A stretch of DNA of 64,000 nt, from positions 1 to 64,000 of the forward strand of contig JADZDN010000278.1 in the NCBI GenBank assembly GCA_020851015.1, written 5' to 3'. Below are positions 17,445 through 25,704 of this stretch, in pieces. This DNA is from Alphaproteobacteria bacterium (GTDB lineage: Bacteria > Pseudomonadota > Alphaproteobacteria > JAEULC01). Numbering within the stretch: position 1 is the first letter of the stretch; each line of letters begins with the position of its first letter. The notes beneath the pieces are model-generated. The model did not search any database. It was not told the origin of the DNA and worked only from the letters and a program-made list of their open reading frames with translations. A program made the position numbers and the translations under genes.

Positions 17445-18194
17445 ATGACGCGGCCCTCTGCGAAGACGCTAATTGCGAAGCATATTCCATACCTGCGACG
17501 GTATGCGCGCGCCCTTGCCGGAACCCAGGCGGCCGGCGACTCCCTGGTTGCCGATGCGCTTCGCTCTCTCGGCGAACCGCCGTCGAACGAGGACGAACTC
17601 CGTGTCGCCCTGTTCAAGGCGGTGTCTAGCGGTGCCAACACCGTCTTTGTTCCCCATTCGGCGGCGGGCAGCAACGCGCTTTCGTTGGCCGAACGGCAGA
17701 TCCTGCTGCTGACGTCCCTCGAAAGCTTTCCGGTGGACGCGGCGGCCGAAGTTCTTGGACTGCCCGGCAGCGAGGCGGTGCAGCTTCTGACGACGGCAAA
17801 GGAGCGCCTGCGCGCCAATGCCCAAACCGACGTGCTGATCATCGAGGACGAGCCGGTCATCGCGCTGGATATCGCCGAGCTGGTCGCATCCTGCGGCCAC
17901 CGGGTGGTTGGCGTCGCCGCCGCCGAACGCGAAGCGATCGCGCTGGCGCGCGACAAGCGCCCCGGCTTGATCCTGGCAGACATCAATCTCGCCAGCGGCG
18001 GCGATGGCCAGCACGCGGTGGCCGAGATCCAGAAGCAGGGCTCCGTGCCGGTCATATTCATCACCGCCTATCCCGAGCGCCTCCTGACCGGTGCGCTCAA
18101 CGAGCCGACGTTCCTGATCACCAAGCCATTCGATCCGTTGCGGCTGGCGATCACGACCTATCAGGCGGTGAGCGGCGGATTGCCCTTCAAGTAG
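17445..18194 (+). CDS. phyR: PhyR-type response regulator (sigma-like domain plus receiver)
   Basis: Anti-anti-sigma regulator of 249 aa. The N-terminal half mimics an ECF sigma factor (YLRRYARALAGTQAAGDSLV; SLAERQILLLTSLESFP). The C-terminal half is a receiver with IEDEP, phospho-acceptor D179 in LILADINLA, the PhyR signature FITAYPERLLTG, and lysine in TKPF. When phosphorylated by HWE/HisKA_2 kinases it binds NepR and frees EcfG. ATG 17445 follows GAAGGA. It is divergent from the canonical sigma gene, the usual locus layout. Confidence 0.93.
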   Translation: MTRPSAKTLIAKHIPYLRRYARALAGTQAAGDSLVADALRSLGEPPSNEDELRVALFKAVSSGANTVFVPHSAAGSNALSLAERQILLLTSLESFPVDAAAEVLGLPGSEAVQLLTTAKERLRANAQTDVLIIEDEPVIALDIAELVASCGHRVVGVAAAEREAIALARDKRPGLILADINLASGGDGQHAVAEIQKQGSVPVIFITAYPERLLTGALNEPTFLITKPFDPLRLAITTYQAVSGGLPFK

Positions 18195-18256
18195 CCCGTT
18201 TCCGCCGCGGGTCAGGGTTTGAGACTGCGACATCGGCGTGGCTATTGTCGCAGCCG

Positions 18257-18281
18257 GGAACTTCTCCGTCGCCAATGCGTT
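18257..18281 (+). promoter_or_regulatory. EcfG-type promoter, exact match
   Basis: GGAAC, 16 nt, CGTT on the plus strand, 56 nt before the DUF1328 start codon. Confidence 0.78.
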
Positions 18282-18337
18282 GATCCCATGGCGGTTCTGC
18301 TGCCAATCGAGGCAGTGGCAACCGGCGGGAGACGGAC

Positions 18338-18502
18338 ATGCTGACATGGACCTTGATTTTTCTGGTCGTCGCCATGGTTGCCGGGGCATTCGGGTTCTGG
18401 AGCGTGGCGTCGACAGCCGCCGGATTCGCAAAGATTCTCTTCGTCGTGTTCTTGGTCCTGTTCGTGGGCTCGCTGGTGGTCAGCCTGACCGGCCACGCCT
18501 GA
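18338..18502 (+). CDS. DUF1328 (YtjA-type) small membrane protein
   Basis: A 54-aa protein with two helices: [20 protein letters not shown] and, after a short AAGFAKI segment, [20 protein letters not shown]. This is the DUF1328 pattern, a family often found in stress regulons. GGAGAC precedes the ATG. It lies directly behind an exact EcfG promoter and 38 nt before an MlaC-like gene, so the two are probably one transcript. Confidence 0.85.
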   Translation: MLTWTLIFLVVAMVAGAFGFWSVASTAAGFAKILFVVFLVLFVGSLVVSLTGHA

Positions 18503-18540
18503 CGAACGTCTTGGACGAACGTCCCAAAGGAGCATCATTC

Positions 18541-19137
18541 ATGCGCAAGCCGATCCTGCTCGCCGCGGCAATGATGATTGCCGTCGCCTCGAACGTCCGG
18601 GCCGCGGATCCGGGCGCGGATATCGGCCGCGCTGCGTCGGACCTCGCCAGCGGCGTCGTTGCCGCCGCGAAGTCCGAGGCACCCGGGGAACGTCTGCGCC
18701 TTCTGCGGGAAGCCGCCAGGCCGATATTGGACATGCGCGCGATCGGCGAAGGAGTGCTCGCCTACGCCGGAGCCAAGGTACCGCCCACCCGCCAGGCGGA
18801 GGTACTGGAGCAAGTGATCGCGTATGTTGGCGGCAGGATCATCCAGGAAATCGAGCGCATCCGGCCGGAGACCGCCAATCTGGGCGCGGCGGAGTTCAAA
18901 GACGACAAGGACGCGCAAATCATGATGTCCCTAATGGGGCCGCGCGACTCGATCGATGTCCGCTGGTACTTCCGCAAGAGCGGCGAAGGCTGGCGGATCG
19001 TCGACGGGGAAGTCTCGGGAAGCCGCCTGACCGCCTACTTCGGCGAGCAACTGGCGCGTTACGCCCACGGCGTGGACCAGCTGGTAGATTATCTTCGCGC
19101 GCAGCAAAAGCGAAGCCAGACTGCCGCCAACACCTAG
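18541..19137 (+). CDS. MlaC/Ttg2D-like exported phospholipid-binding protein, orphan copy 1
   Basis: A 198-aa periplasmic protein: signal peptide (LLAAAMMIAVASNVRA-AD), then a helical and sheet domain typical of MlaC (ARPILDMRAIGEGVLAYAG; WYFRKSGEGWRIVDGEVSG, matching the family's 'WRV/IxDV' segment). MlaC carries phospholipids between the membranes with an ABC complex. No mlaD, E or F is in the window, so this copy is orphan. AAAGGAG precedes the ATG. It is likely co-transcribed with DUF1328 from the EcfG promoter. Confidence 0.78.
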   Translation: MRKPILLAAAMMIAVASNVRAADPGADIGRAASDLASGVVAAAKSEAPGERLRLLREAARPILDMRAIGEGVLAYAGAKVPPTRQAEVLEQVIAYVGGRIIQEIERIRPETANLGAAEFKDDKDAQIMMSLMGPRDSIDVRWYFRKSGEGWRIVDGEVSGSRLTAYFGEQLARYAHGVDQLVDYLRAQQKRSQTAANT

Positions 19138-19388
19138 ACCTAGGCGCCCGGCCTCGGCGCCCCCGCGGCCCGTGTCCTTGGGGCGCGCCAGTTCCCACCG
19201 GCCGTCCTGGTCGTCGCCTTCGACGCAAGAAGGCCCGCGGCGCCGCACTGGCCGCCGCGGGCTAGATTCTTCCGCAGGCTTCTCCTTCGATGCCGCATTG
19301 CCAGCCCCGCTCCGTTCAGCCGGATCGCCGGCTGTCTTCGCGGACGGCGCATGATTTGCGGTCATCGAAGGGGCTCCACGCCCCTGAC

Positions 19389-19589
19389 CTAGGGGCTCAG
19401 TCTTTCCCAGTCCTTCACCTGCTTCTCGGCTTCATCCTTGGCGATGCCGTAACGCTCTTGCACGCGTCCGACCAGCTGGTCGCGCTTTCCTTCGATCTTC
19501 ATCAGGTCGTCATCGGTCAGGCTGCCCCACTGCTGCTTGACCTTGCCCTTGAGTTCCTTCCAGTTGCCCTTGGCAATATCCCAGTTCAT
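19389..19589 (-). CDS. CsbD family stress protein
   Basis: A 66-aa hydrophilic protein with the family sequence MNWDIAKGNWKELKGKVKQQ, then WGSLTDDDLMKIEGKRDQLV and a YGIAKDEAEKQV end. CsbD is a small general-stress protein of unknown mechanism, under sigma B in Bacillus and under EcfG in many Alphaproteobacteria. ATG 19589 follows a GGAGATCC site. An exact EcfG promoter lies 34 nt upstream. Confidence 0.92.
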   Translation of the reverse strand: MNWDIAKGNWKELKGKVKQQWGSLTDDDLMKIEGKRDQLVGRVQERYGIAKDEAEKQVKDWERLSP

Positions 19590-19622
19590 GCCGGATCTCC
19601 GCGTGACGGGTCCCCCTGGATC

Positions 19623-19647
19623 AACGTATTGCGTACAAGCCCGTTCC
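19623..19647 (-). promoter_or_regulatory. EcfG-type promoter, exact match
   Basis: GGAAC, 16 nt, CGTT on the minus strand, 34 nt before the csbD-family ATG. Confidence 0.8.
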
Positions 19648-19685
19648 GACGGGAACCGAACACCGCTCGCGCACATTGCCATCGC

Positions 19686-19859
19686 ATGACAAATGTTCTT
19701 CCCACGGCCAACGGGCCTGATCCCAATCAGCCCAATGAGCAGCAGCCGGTCGAGTTTCCGCCAGCGAAGCCTCCGGAAGTGCCCCCGCCCACCCCGCCGA
19801 ACGTGCCGCCGCAACCCCCGCCGCCCCCGTTGCGGGCATCCAACGCGCATTCGCGCTGA
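19686..19859 (+). CDS. Possible proline-rich small protein
   Basis: A 57-codon frame starting ATG 19686: an Asn/Gln/Pro-rich start, then Pro-rich repeats (PPEVPPPTPPNVPPQPPPPP). Third-position GC is high, as in neighbouring genes, but there is no clear ribosome site and no promoter match, so coding status is doubtful. A proline-rich frame can also arise by chance in GC-rich DNA. Confidence 0.3.
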   Translation: MTNVLPTANGPDPNQPNEQQPVEFPPAKPPEVPPPTPPNVPPQPPPPPLRASNAHSR

Positions 19860-20027
19860 GCCACAGCTCAAGCGAGCCCCTCTGGCGCGCGCCGTTTACG
19901 GAAACAGGTTGCTCGCCTATGCTCACCGGGCCGGCAAGCCGGTCATGATGGCGGAGACGGTGCTTCAAGAATGGTACCTGGCGGGGCTGACACGCGCCGG
20001 ACCGTGCAGGCCGGCTTTCCGGCGTTA

Positions 20028-21632
20028 ATGCGTTCCACGCAAGCCATCGTGCTGGTCAGCATCGTCGTCATCCTTACATCGGTATCGCTATTTGCAGCCT
20101 ACGAAGCGGCGAACCTCCGGGGTCGCATCAACGACGCGCGGCAGGTACTCGGCAGCGTCTCGTTGATGCTGGCCGAGGAGATCGGCCGTATCCTCGACGT
20201 CGCCAACCTGGTGGCCGGTCACGCGATCGAGATCAGCCGCGATCGCAGCTGGGACGAGCTCGAGCAATCGCGCGCGATTTTTGACGAGTTGAGCCGCCTG
20301 GATCGGGCCTACGCCTTCATCTCGGCGGTCTGGCTGACCGACGCCACGGGCATGCCGCGGCTGTCCACCCGCGCATTCCCCGCTCCGCGGGTGAGCGTCG
20401 CCGATCGCGAGCACTTCCAGGCACAGCGGGACAGCGATCCTGGGCCATTCCTCAGCCCGCTGCTGCGGAGCCGCGTCCGCTCCGAGGCGAACATCGTCAT
20501 GAGTCGCCGTATCCAGGACGCGCGCGGCAATTTCAAGGGCGCGGCCCTGGTGGTGCTGGACCCGCAGTATTTCCTGCGGCTCTACAAGGAAATTCAGATC
20601 GAGCATCCGATGGCCATCGAGGTAATCCGGTTCGACCGGTCGATCCTGCTGCGTGCCCCGACAACGACGGTGGAAGAAACGCTCGATGCGGTGAAGTCGA
20701 CCGGCCCCGCCCTGGCGGCGACGAGCGCACCCAGCGGCCTGTTCGTTGCGAAAGAGCCCAATGAGGCGGGCGAACGGACACAGGCGTACCGGCGCGTCGA
20801 GGGATTCCCTCTCTACGTCGTGGTCAGCGTGCGCAACGACGATGTCACCGCAAGTTGGTTGAAAGCGCTGTACGTGCATGCGGGGTTCGCCGGCCTTGGC
20901 CTGGTGGCGACACTGGCGGCGCTCGCGCTCGCCCACGCGTATGGCCGCCGCGAAGAACAGGTGCTCGGCGAGATCCGCACGCTCAATACGTCGCTGGAAA
21001 TGCGAGTCCAGGAGCGCACCCGGGCCCTGGAACAGTTGCTGCAGGAGGTGACCCATCGCGTGAAGAACAGCTTGCAGCTGACCGCAAGCCTGTTGCGCTT
21101 GCAGCAGAACAGCGTGCGCGACCAGCCGTCCCGGGCGCATCTCGCGGATGCCCAAACACGGGTGCTGACCATCGCGCGGCTGCACGAGCATCTCTACCAG
21201 GCGGGAAACTTCCGCCAGGTCGAACTCAAGCGCTATCTCGAGACCATCTGCGCCGATGTAAGCGGCGCGCTGCCCGGCCATCGGATCACCTTCAAGAGCA
21301 ACTTTGGCGCCATCATGGTGCCGGTCGACCTTGCCGTTCCCCTCGCCCTGGTCTTGACCGAGTTGCTGACCAACGCGATCAAACATGCCTTCGTCCAGAA
21401 TGGCGGCGTGGTCAACGTCACGCTGGAAGGCGATGGTGCGCTGGGCAAGCTGGCGGTCGCCGACAACGGCAGCGGCCTACCGACGGGTTTCGATCTGAAC
21501 GAATCCCAAGGCCTGGGTACGCGGATCGTTCTTGGATTGGTGAAGCAGGCCAGTGGCGAGATCAGCGTCGACTCCAGCGCTACGGGCACACGGTTCGAGA
21601 TACGCTTTCCACTGCCACAATCGATCGACTAG
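20028..21632 (+). CDS. Membrane sensor histidine kinase, CACHE-like sensor plus HisKA_2
   Basis: About 534 aa. A helix (AIVLVSIVVILTSVSLFAAY) is followed by a periplasmic region of about 260 residues that looks like a double CACHE sensor (AVWLTDATGMPRLSTRAFPA; VADREHFQAQ; a repeated sheet). A second helix (GLGLVATLAALALAHAYG) and a short coiled coil lead to the kinase core. H343 lies in VTHRVKNSLQL; the N box is LTELLTNAIKHAF and the ADP box DNGSGLP, both intact. The start is uncertain (ATG 20028, or 19971 upstream). Its stop overlaps that of the convergent YqjE-like gene. Probably a PhyR kinase, by family and location. Confidence 0.87.
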   Translation: MRSTQAIVLVSIVVILTSVSLFAAYEAANLRGRINDARQVLGSVSLMLAEEIGRILDVANLVAGHAIEISRDRSWDELEQSRAIFDELSRLDRAYAFISAVWLTDATGMPRLSTRAFPAPRVSVADREHFQAQRDSDPGPFLSPLLRSRVRSEANIVMSRRIQDARGNFKGAALVVLDPQYFLRLYKEIQIEHPMAIEVIRFDRSILLRAPTTTVEETLDAVKSTGPALAATSAPSGLFVAKEPNEAGERTQAYRRVEGFPLYVVVSVRNDDVTASWLKALYVHAGFAGLGLVATLAALALAHAYGRREEQVLGEIRTLNTSLEMRVQERTRALEQLLQEVTHRVKNSLQLTASLLRLQQNSVRDQPSRAHLADAQTRVLTIARLHEHLYQAGNFRQVELKRYLETICADVSGALPGHRITFKSNFGAIMVPVDLAVPLALVLTELLTNAIKHAFVQNGGVVNVTLEGDGALGKLAVADNGSGLPTGFDLNESQGLGTRIVLGLVKQASGEISVDSSATGTRFEIRFPLPQSID

Positions 21633-22009
21633 CGCCGCCGCAGAAGTCCCATCAGCAGGCCGGCGCCAAGCAAGGCGATCGTCGCGGGATTGAGGTTGCG
21701 CAGCACCGTCCCGATCTGTTGCGCGAGCATTTCGGGTGCGTCGAGATCGTCCGGCAGCGGCTGGTGCGGGCCGGTACCGATCGCCGGCGCCGGCAGCGGG
21801 TTGCTTGCCGGCGCGCGACCGAGGAGCATCGCGATCAGCAGCGCCGTGGCGGCGATGCCCAACAGCGCCGATCCCACCAGCAAGGCGGCGATGCTGGCGG
21901 AAAGGCGGAGTTCGAGCAGCGCCATATAGCCAGCCGCAACGAGGAAACCGGCGCCGACCAGCGCGAGAATCGCCACGATCAGGCCGGCGGCAAGGCGGGC
22001 GCGCCACAT
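21629..22009 (-). CDS. YqjE-like holin-superfamily membrane protein
   Basis: A 126-aa protein with two long helices (AAGLIVAILALVGAGFLVAA; ASIAALLVGSALLGIAATAL), a Pro-rich linker, and a C-terminal stretch ending in a glycine-rich helix (IALLGAGLLMGLL) and RRR. The layout resembles YqjE / phage-holin-superfamily proteins that accompany DUF883 genes. It is the last gene of a three-gene operon with 22021 and 22350, and overlaps the stop codon of the kinase gene on the other strand. Confidence 0.65.
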   Translation of the reverse strand: MWRARLAAGLIVAILALVGAGFLVAAGYMALLELRLSASIAALLVGSALLGIAATALLIAMLLGRAPASNPLPAPAIGTGPHQPLPDDLDAPEMLAQQIGTVLRNLNPATIALLGAGLLMGLLRRR

Positions 22010-22020
22010 GGCGCGTTCAG

Positions 22021-22329
22021 TCAGCGGCGTGCGAAGAACGACGCCGCCGCCAAGCCCAGCGCGAAGGCCGCGGTAAGCGATGTCATGGGATGATCCGCGA
22101 CCGCGCGCCGAACCTCCTCCGCCGACCGCTCCGTTCCCGATGCCGCCTCCCCGAGTAAACCCTGCAACTGATCCTGCACGTTGTGGATCTGGCTGCGCGC
22201 CTTCTCGATGCCCACATCGGCACCCGCCGAGGTAAGCTGTTCCAAATCCCGCACCACGGCGTTCAAATCGTCCTGCAACGCGCGATAGCTAGCCTGCAGT
22301 TTCCGCGCGCTTCCATTCGCTCGGGCCAT
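22021..22329 (-). CDS. DUF883 family (ElaB/YqjD-like) protein
   Basis: A 102-aa protein: a long amphipathic coiled coil (LQASYRALQDDLNAVVRDLE; IHNVQDQLQGLLGEAASG) and a C-terminal membrane anchor beginning ADHPMTSLTAAFALGLAAAS and ending FFARR. ElaB and YqjD in E. coli bind ribosomes at the inner membrane in stationary phase. It lies 20 nt from the upstream gene and 11 nt from the YqjE-like gene. The set is behind an exact EcfG promoter. Confidence 0.85.
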   Translation of the reverse strand: MARANGSARKLQASYRALQDDLNAVVRDLEQLTSAGADVGIEKARSQIHNVQDQLQGLLGEAASGTERSAEEVRRAVADHPMTSLTAAFALGLAAASFFARR

Positions 22330-22349
22330 GTCGATCTCCTGTATCGATA

Positions 22350-22661
22350 CTATTGCGCCGCGCCGCCAAGCTTGGTCGGCGTGGCGGGCTGCTCGTCCGC
22401 GGGACCGGCGATCTGCTGAAGCGCCAGTCGTACATCCCGCAGCATCGAATGTTCTTCCCTAACAAGCCCGTTGCTGGTGCTCGTCATTGCCTCTTCCTCG
22501 GCAACCTGGATCAGACGGGCATCCAACTCCCACTGCTTCAGGATCTTTCGCTTCTGGTGGGCAGTCAGGGATTTTTCATCAAGGACGGCCTGCGGCCGCT
22601 GGAACGCGGCTTTCGGGTCGACGAGGGCACGTTCGTAAAGGGGTTGCTCGCTGGTCGCCAT
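22350..22661 (-). CDS. Conserved small alphaproteobacterial protein
   Basis: A 103-aa soluble protein. The part LVDPKAAFQRPQAVLDEKSL, then THAQKRKILKQWELDAR-like sequence (here TAHQKRKILKQWELDARLIQ) and VAEEEAM, belongs to a conserved family of small proteins I know from Alphaproteobacteria but cannot name functionally. ATG 22661 is chosen because GGAGGA lies 7 nt before it; an ATG at 22676 is possible. It is the first gene of the operon with the DUF883 and YqjE-like genes. Confidence 0.72.
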   Translation of the reverse strand: MATSEQPLYERALVDPKAAFQRPQAVLDEKSLTAHQKRKILKQWELDARLIQVAEEEAMTSTSNGLVREEHSMLRDVRLALQQIAGPADEQPATPTKLGGAAQ

Positions 22662-22708
22662 CGACAGGTCCTCCATGTTGATGGCCGCGGCACGGCCGTT
22701 CATGCTGC

Positions 22709-22734
22709 AACGCCGCGCGGCGCGTGAACGTTCC
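22709..22734 (-). promoter_or_regulatory. EcfG-type promoter, exact match, 17-nt spacer
   Basis: GGAAC, 17 nt, CGTT on the minus strand, 48 nt before the ATG at 22661. It would drive the three-gene membrane operon. Confidence 0.75.
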
Positions 22735-22819
22735 GATCTCGCACCCAAATCCGGGAATCTCGCCATATATCAATATGATATGCCGCCGGACTCTCTTTGA
22801 CTCTCGAACCTTGTCGGTT

Positions 22820-22844
22820 GAAACCTTTTCGGCTCTCGGACGTT
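22820..22844 (+). promoter_or_regulatory. Possible EcfG-type promoter, GAAAC variant
   Basis: GAAAC, 16 nt, CGTT on the plus strand, 59 nt before the kinase start at 22903. One departure from consensus in the -35 element. Confidence 0.35.
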
Positions 22845-22902
22845 GTTTCTTGGGCTAGTGGTGGAAAAAGCGACGAACAAGGGCGTGGGCAGGGACTAAG
22901 AA

Positions 22903-25203
22903 ATGAATTTCAGGGGAGTTGGTGCTGTCCCGCCGCCCATCGTTCAACGGCCAACCGGCGCCCAGGCGACGGCCGACTCGGCAACAACGCTTGTCATCGC
23001 CCGCGATCGATCCGATGCATCGTTCGAACATGCCGGTGTGGGGATGGCCGAGGTTGACGGCAAGGGAATTCTGCTGCGCGTGAATGCCCAGCTCTGCCGG
23101 TTGATGGACCGGACCTCCGACGAGTTGGTGGGTCGGTGCATCTTCGACGAAACGTGGCCGAGCGAAGCCGAGGCGGATCGCGATCGTCTCCGGTTGCAGG
23201 CCGCCGGCCAGATCGACCAATACTCCCTGGAGAAACGCATCCGGCGGCGCGAGGGAAGCTTCTTTTGGGCCTCGGTGACCTCCACCGGCATTCGCGACCC
23301 GGATGGGCGATTCCTCTACGCCGTCCGCGTGCAGCACGACATCACGCAGCATAAGCTGGCGCAGGCGGCGCTGGCCGCGCGCATGGAAGAACAGGCTGCG
23401 CTGCATGAATTCACCGAGCGCCAGCAGGACGCCAAGTCGTTCGAAACGATCTATGACGCGGCGCTCCGTGCAATCACCCGCGCGCTGCAGTGCAGCCGCG
23501 CGTCCATCCTGCTGTTCGATCGGCATGGAGCGATGCGTTTCGTCGCCTGGCGGGGCCTGTCGGACGAATATCGACGCGCGGTGGAAGGCCACTCGCCCTG
23601 GACGCCGGATTCCGCCGACGCTCGGCCGATCTGCGTTGACAACGCCGCGCAAGCCGATCTGGGCGACTCGTTGCAGCGTGCGGTCGCCGCCGAAAAGATC
23701 GGCGCCCTGGCGTTCATTCCGATCCAGGAAAGCGGGCGGCTGCTGGGCAAGTTCATGGCCTACTACGATGCGCCGCATGCTTTCACCAACGAGGAGCGCG
23801 ACCTTGCCCTGACCCTGGCGCGGCAGCTCGGCCTGGGCATCGAAAGCATGCGCTCGCGAAAAGCGGCGCAGCAGCTTGCCGCGATCGTCCAGTCATCGGG
23901 CGATGCGATCGTCGGCAAGAGTCTGGAAGGCATCATCACGTCCTGGAACCGCGGGGCGGAGAATCTGTTCGGTTACGCGGCGGAAGAGGTGATCGGCAAG
24001 CCGATCACTATCCTCATCCCGCCTGACCGTATCTCGGAAGAGCCGGGCATCCTGGCGCGCATCCGCAACGGCGAACTGGTGGACCATTTCGAGACCATCC
24101 GCCGGCGCAAGGACGGCAGCCTGATCGACATCTCGCTGACCATTTCGCCGATACGGGACGCCAAGGGCCGCATCGTCGGCGCCTCGAAGATCGCGCGCGA
24201 CGTGACGGAACGCCGGAAGGCGGAAGCCGAGGTGCGCAACAGCGAGCGGCGGCTGCAGGACCTGCTGACCGCCATACCCGCGGCGATCTATACGACCGAC
24301 GCGGCCGGGAAGGTCACGTACTACAATCAGGCCGCGGTCGACCTTGCAGGTCGCACGCCGACGATCGGCAGCGACGAGTGGTGCGTGACCTGGAAGCTGT
24401 TCTGGCCGGATGGGACGCCGATGCCGCACGATCAATGCCCGATGGCGGTCGCGCTGCGCGAGGGGCGCGAAATCCGCAATGTCGAGGCGATTGCCGAGCG
24501 CCCGGACGGCGTGCGAATCCCTTTCATCCCCTATCCCACGCTGTTGCGCGATTTCCAGGGCAGGATCACCGGGGCGATCAACATGCTGGTCGACGTCAGC
24601 GAGCGCAAGCAGGCCGAGAACCAGCAGCGGATACTGCTCAACGAGCTCAACCACCGCGTCAAGAACAATCTTCAGATGCTACAATCGCTGATGACCAGCT
24701 CGGCACGGCGGGCGCGGAATCCCGAGGCCCAGGAAGTTCTCAATGAGGCCAGCCGCCGCATCTGCGCCATGGGCGCGGCGCAGCGGGTCCTCTACGACAA
24801 TCCCGATGCAACCAGCTTCCGGGCCGAGGATTTCCTGACCGCGGTCTGCGGGAGCACGCAGCAGACCTTGCCACCGGACATCGAGATCGCTTGCAGCGCC
24901 AGCCCCGGAAAGCTCTCGAACGACGTCGCCATGCCCCTGGCCCTGATTTTGAACGAACTGTTGACCAATGCGGTCAAGCACGGGTTGAAGGACCGCAACC
25001 AGGGCAAGATCCGCGTCGGCTTCCGCAACGACGACGGCGCCTTCACGCTTACGGTCGAGGACGACGGCCCGGGCTACGACCTGGCGTCCGTGCGCGAGCG
25101 CATGTCCGGCCTGCGCCTGATCCAGGGCCTGGTCCGGCAGCTGCGCGGAGCGTTCGAGGTTACCGCCGGCCCTGGCTGCCGCTGCACCGTCCGGTTCTCC
25201 TAG
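22903..25203 (+). CDS. Soluble multi-PAS/GAF HisKA_2 sensor histidine kinase
   Basis: A 766-aa cytosolic kinase. Order: PAS (about 40-145, ending HDITQHK), GAF (about 165-310, FETIYDAALRAITRALQCSR), PAS (about 325-445, IVGKSLEGIITSWNRGAENL), PAS (about 450-570, AAIYTTDAAGKVTYYNQAAV), then the HisKA_2 core. H584 lies in NELNHRVKNNLQML; the N box is LNELLTNAVKHGL and the ADP box DDGPGYD, all intact. It has no membrane segment, so it senses an internal signal, perhaps through a PAS or GAF cofactor. The next gene is its probable receiver partner. Confidence 0.9.
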   Translation: MNFRGVGAVPPPIVQRPTGAQATADSATTLVIARDRSDASFEHAGVGMAEVDGKGILLRVNAQLCRLMDRTSDELVGRCIFDETWPSEAEADRDRLRLQAAGQIDQYSLEKRIRRREGSFFWASVTSTGIRDPDGRFLYAVRVQHDITQHKLAQAALAARMEEQAALHEFTERQQDAKSFETIYDAALRAITRALQCSRASILLFDRHGAMRFVAWRGLSDEYRRAVEGHSPWTPDSADARPICVDNAAQADLGDSLQRAVAAEKIGALAFIPIQESGRLLGKFMAYYDAPHAFTNEERDLALTLARQLGLGIESMRSRKAAQQLAAIVQSSGDAIVGKSLEGIITSWNRGAENLFGYAAEEVIGKPITILIPPDRISEEPGILARIRNGELVDHFETIRRRKDGSLIDISLTISPIRDAKGRIVGASKIARDVTERRKAEAEVRNSERRLQDLLTAIPAAIYTTDAAGKVTYYNQAAVDLAGRTPTIGSDEWCVTWKLFWPDGTPMPHDQCPMAVALREGREIRNVEAIAERPDGVRIPFIPYPTLLRDFQGRITGAINMLVDVSERKQAENQQRILLNELNHRVKNNLQMLQSLMTSSARRARNPEAQEVLNEASRRICAMGAAQRVLYDNPDATSFRAEDFLTAVCGSTQQTLPPDIEIACSASPGKLSNDVAMPLALILNELLTNAVKHGLKDRNQGKIRVGFRNDDGAFTLTVEDDGPGYDLASVRERMSGLRLIQGLVRQLRGAFEVTAGPGCRCTVRFS

Positions 25204-25215
25204 GGCGCGCCGGCG

Positions 25216-25701
25216 GTGCAACGCGGGAAAGCGATCGCCTGGCCCCATGAAACCGGCGGCAGACCGCTGATGCCGCTTCCGCGCCTGATGTTTGCGCGCG
25301 AGGACGACGGGCGGACGGGCAAGGATTCCGCGCCGCGCATCCTGATCGTCGAGGACGATTTTCTCGTTGCGCTGGAGATGGAAGCGGCCCTCAGCGAGGC
25401 AGGTTTCGCGGTGGTCGGCGTCGCGAACACGGCCGCGGAAGCAACCGAGATGGCAAAGGCGAGCCAGCCGGCGCTTGCGGTCATGGATATCCGGTTGGCA
25501 GGCGTCGGTGATGGGATCGATGCGGCGCTTGCGATCTACCACCTCTATCGGATCCGTTCGATCTTCGCTTCGGCGCATGGCGACGAAACGGTGCGGGCGC
25601 GCGCAATCGGCGCGGCGCCGCTCGGCTGGCTTCAGAAGCCCTATTCGATGGCGTCCCTTGTCGGCGCGGTTCGCCGCGCGCTCATGGAGATCGGCACTTG
25701 A
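25216..25701 (+). CDS. Receiver-only response regulator
   Basis: About 161 aa if the GTG at 25216 is used; ATGs at 25270 and 25288 would also include the whole receiver. The domain begins APRILIVEDDFLVALEMEAA; the acceptor aspartate is in VMDIRLAG (D91 from the GTG), and the lysine in LQKPYS. No output domain follows. Such single-domain regulators act as phosphate sinks or connectors in PhyR pathways. It is 12 nt behind the multi-PAS kinase and ends 3 nt from the convergent ku stop. Confidence 0.85.
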   Translation: MQRGKAIAWPHETGGRPLMPLPRLMFAREDDGRTGKDSAPRILIVEDDFLVALEMEAALSEAGFAVVGVANTAAEATEMAKASQPALAVMDIRLAGVGDGIDAALAIYHLYRIRSIFASAHGDETVRARAIGAAPLGWLQKPYSMASLVGAVRRALMEIGT

Positions 25702-25704
25702 ACC

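Noticed and set aside
18931..19365. Minus-strand frame of 144 codons with a GGAG before its ATG at 19365
   Set aside because: It runs about 200 nt antisense into the MlaC-like gene, is low-complexity and resembles no family. The 19138-19388 gap holds nothing else that I can name.
19652..19656. Plus-strand GGAAC before the proline-rich frame at 19686
   Set aside because: No CGTT-like element at 16 or 17 nt; it was not counted as a promoter.
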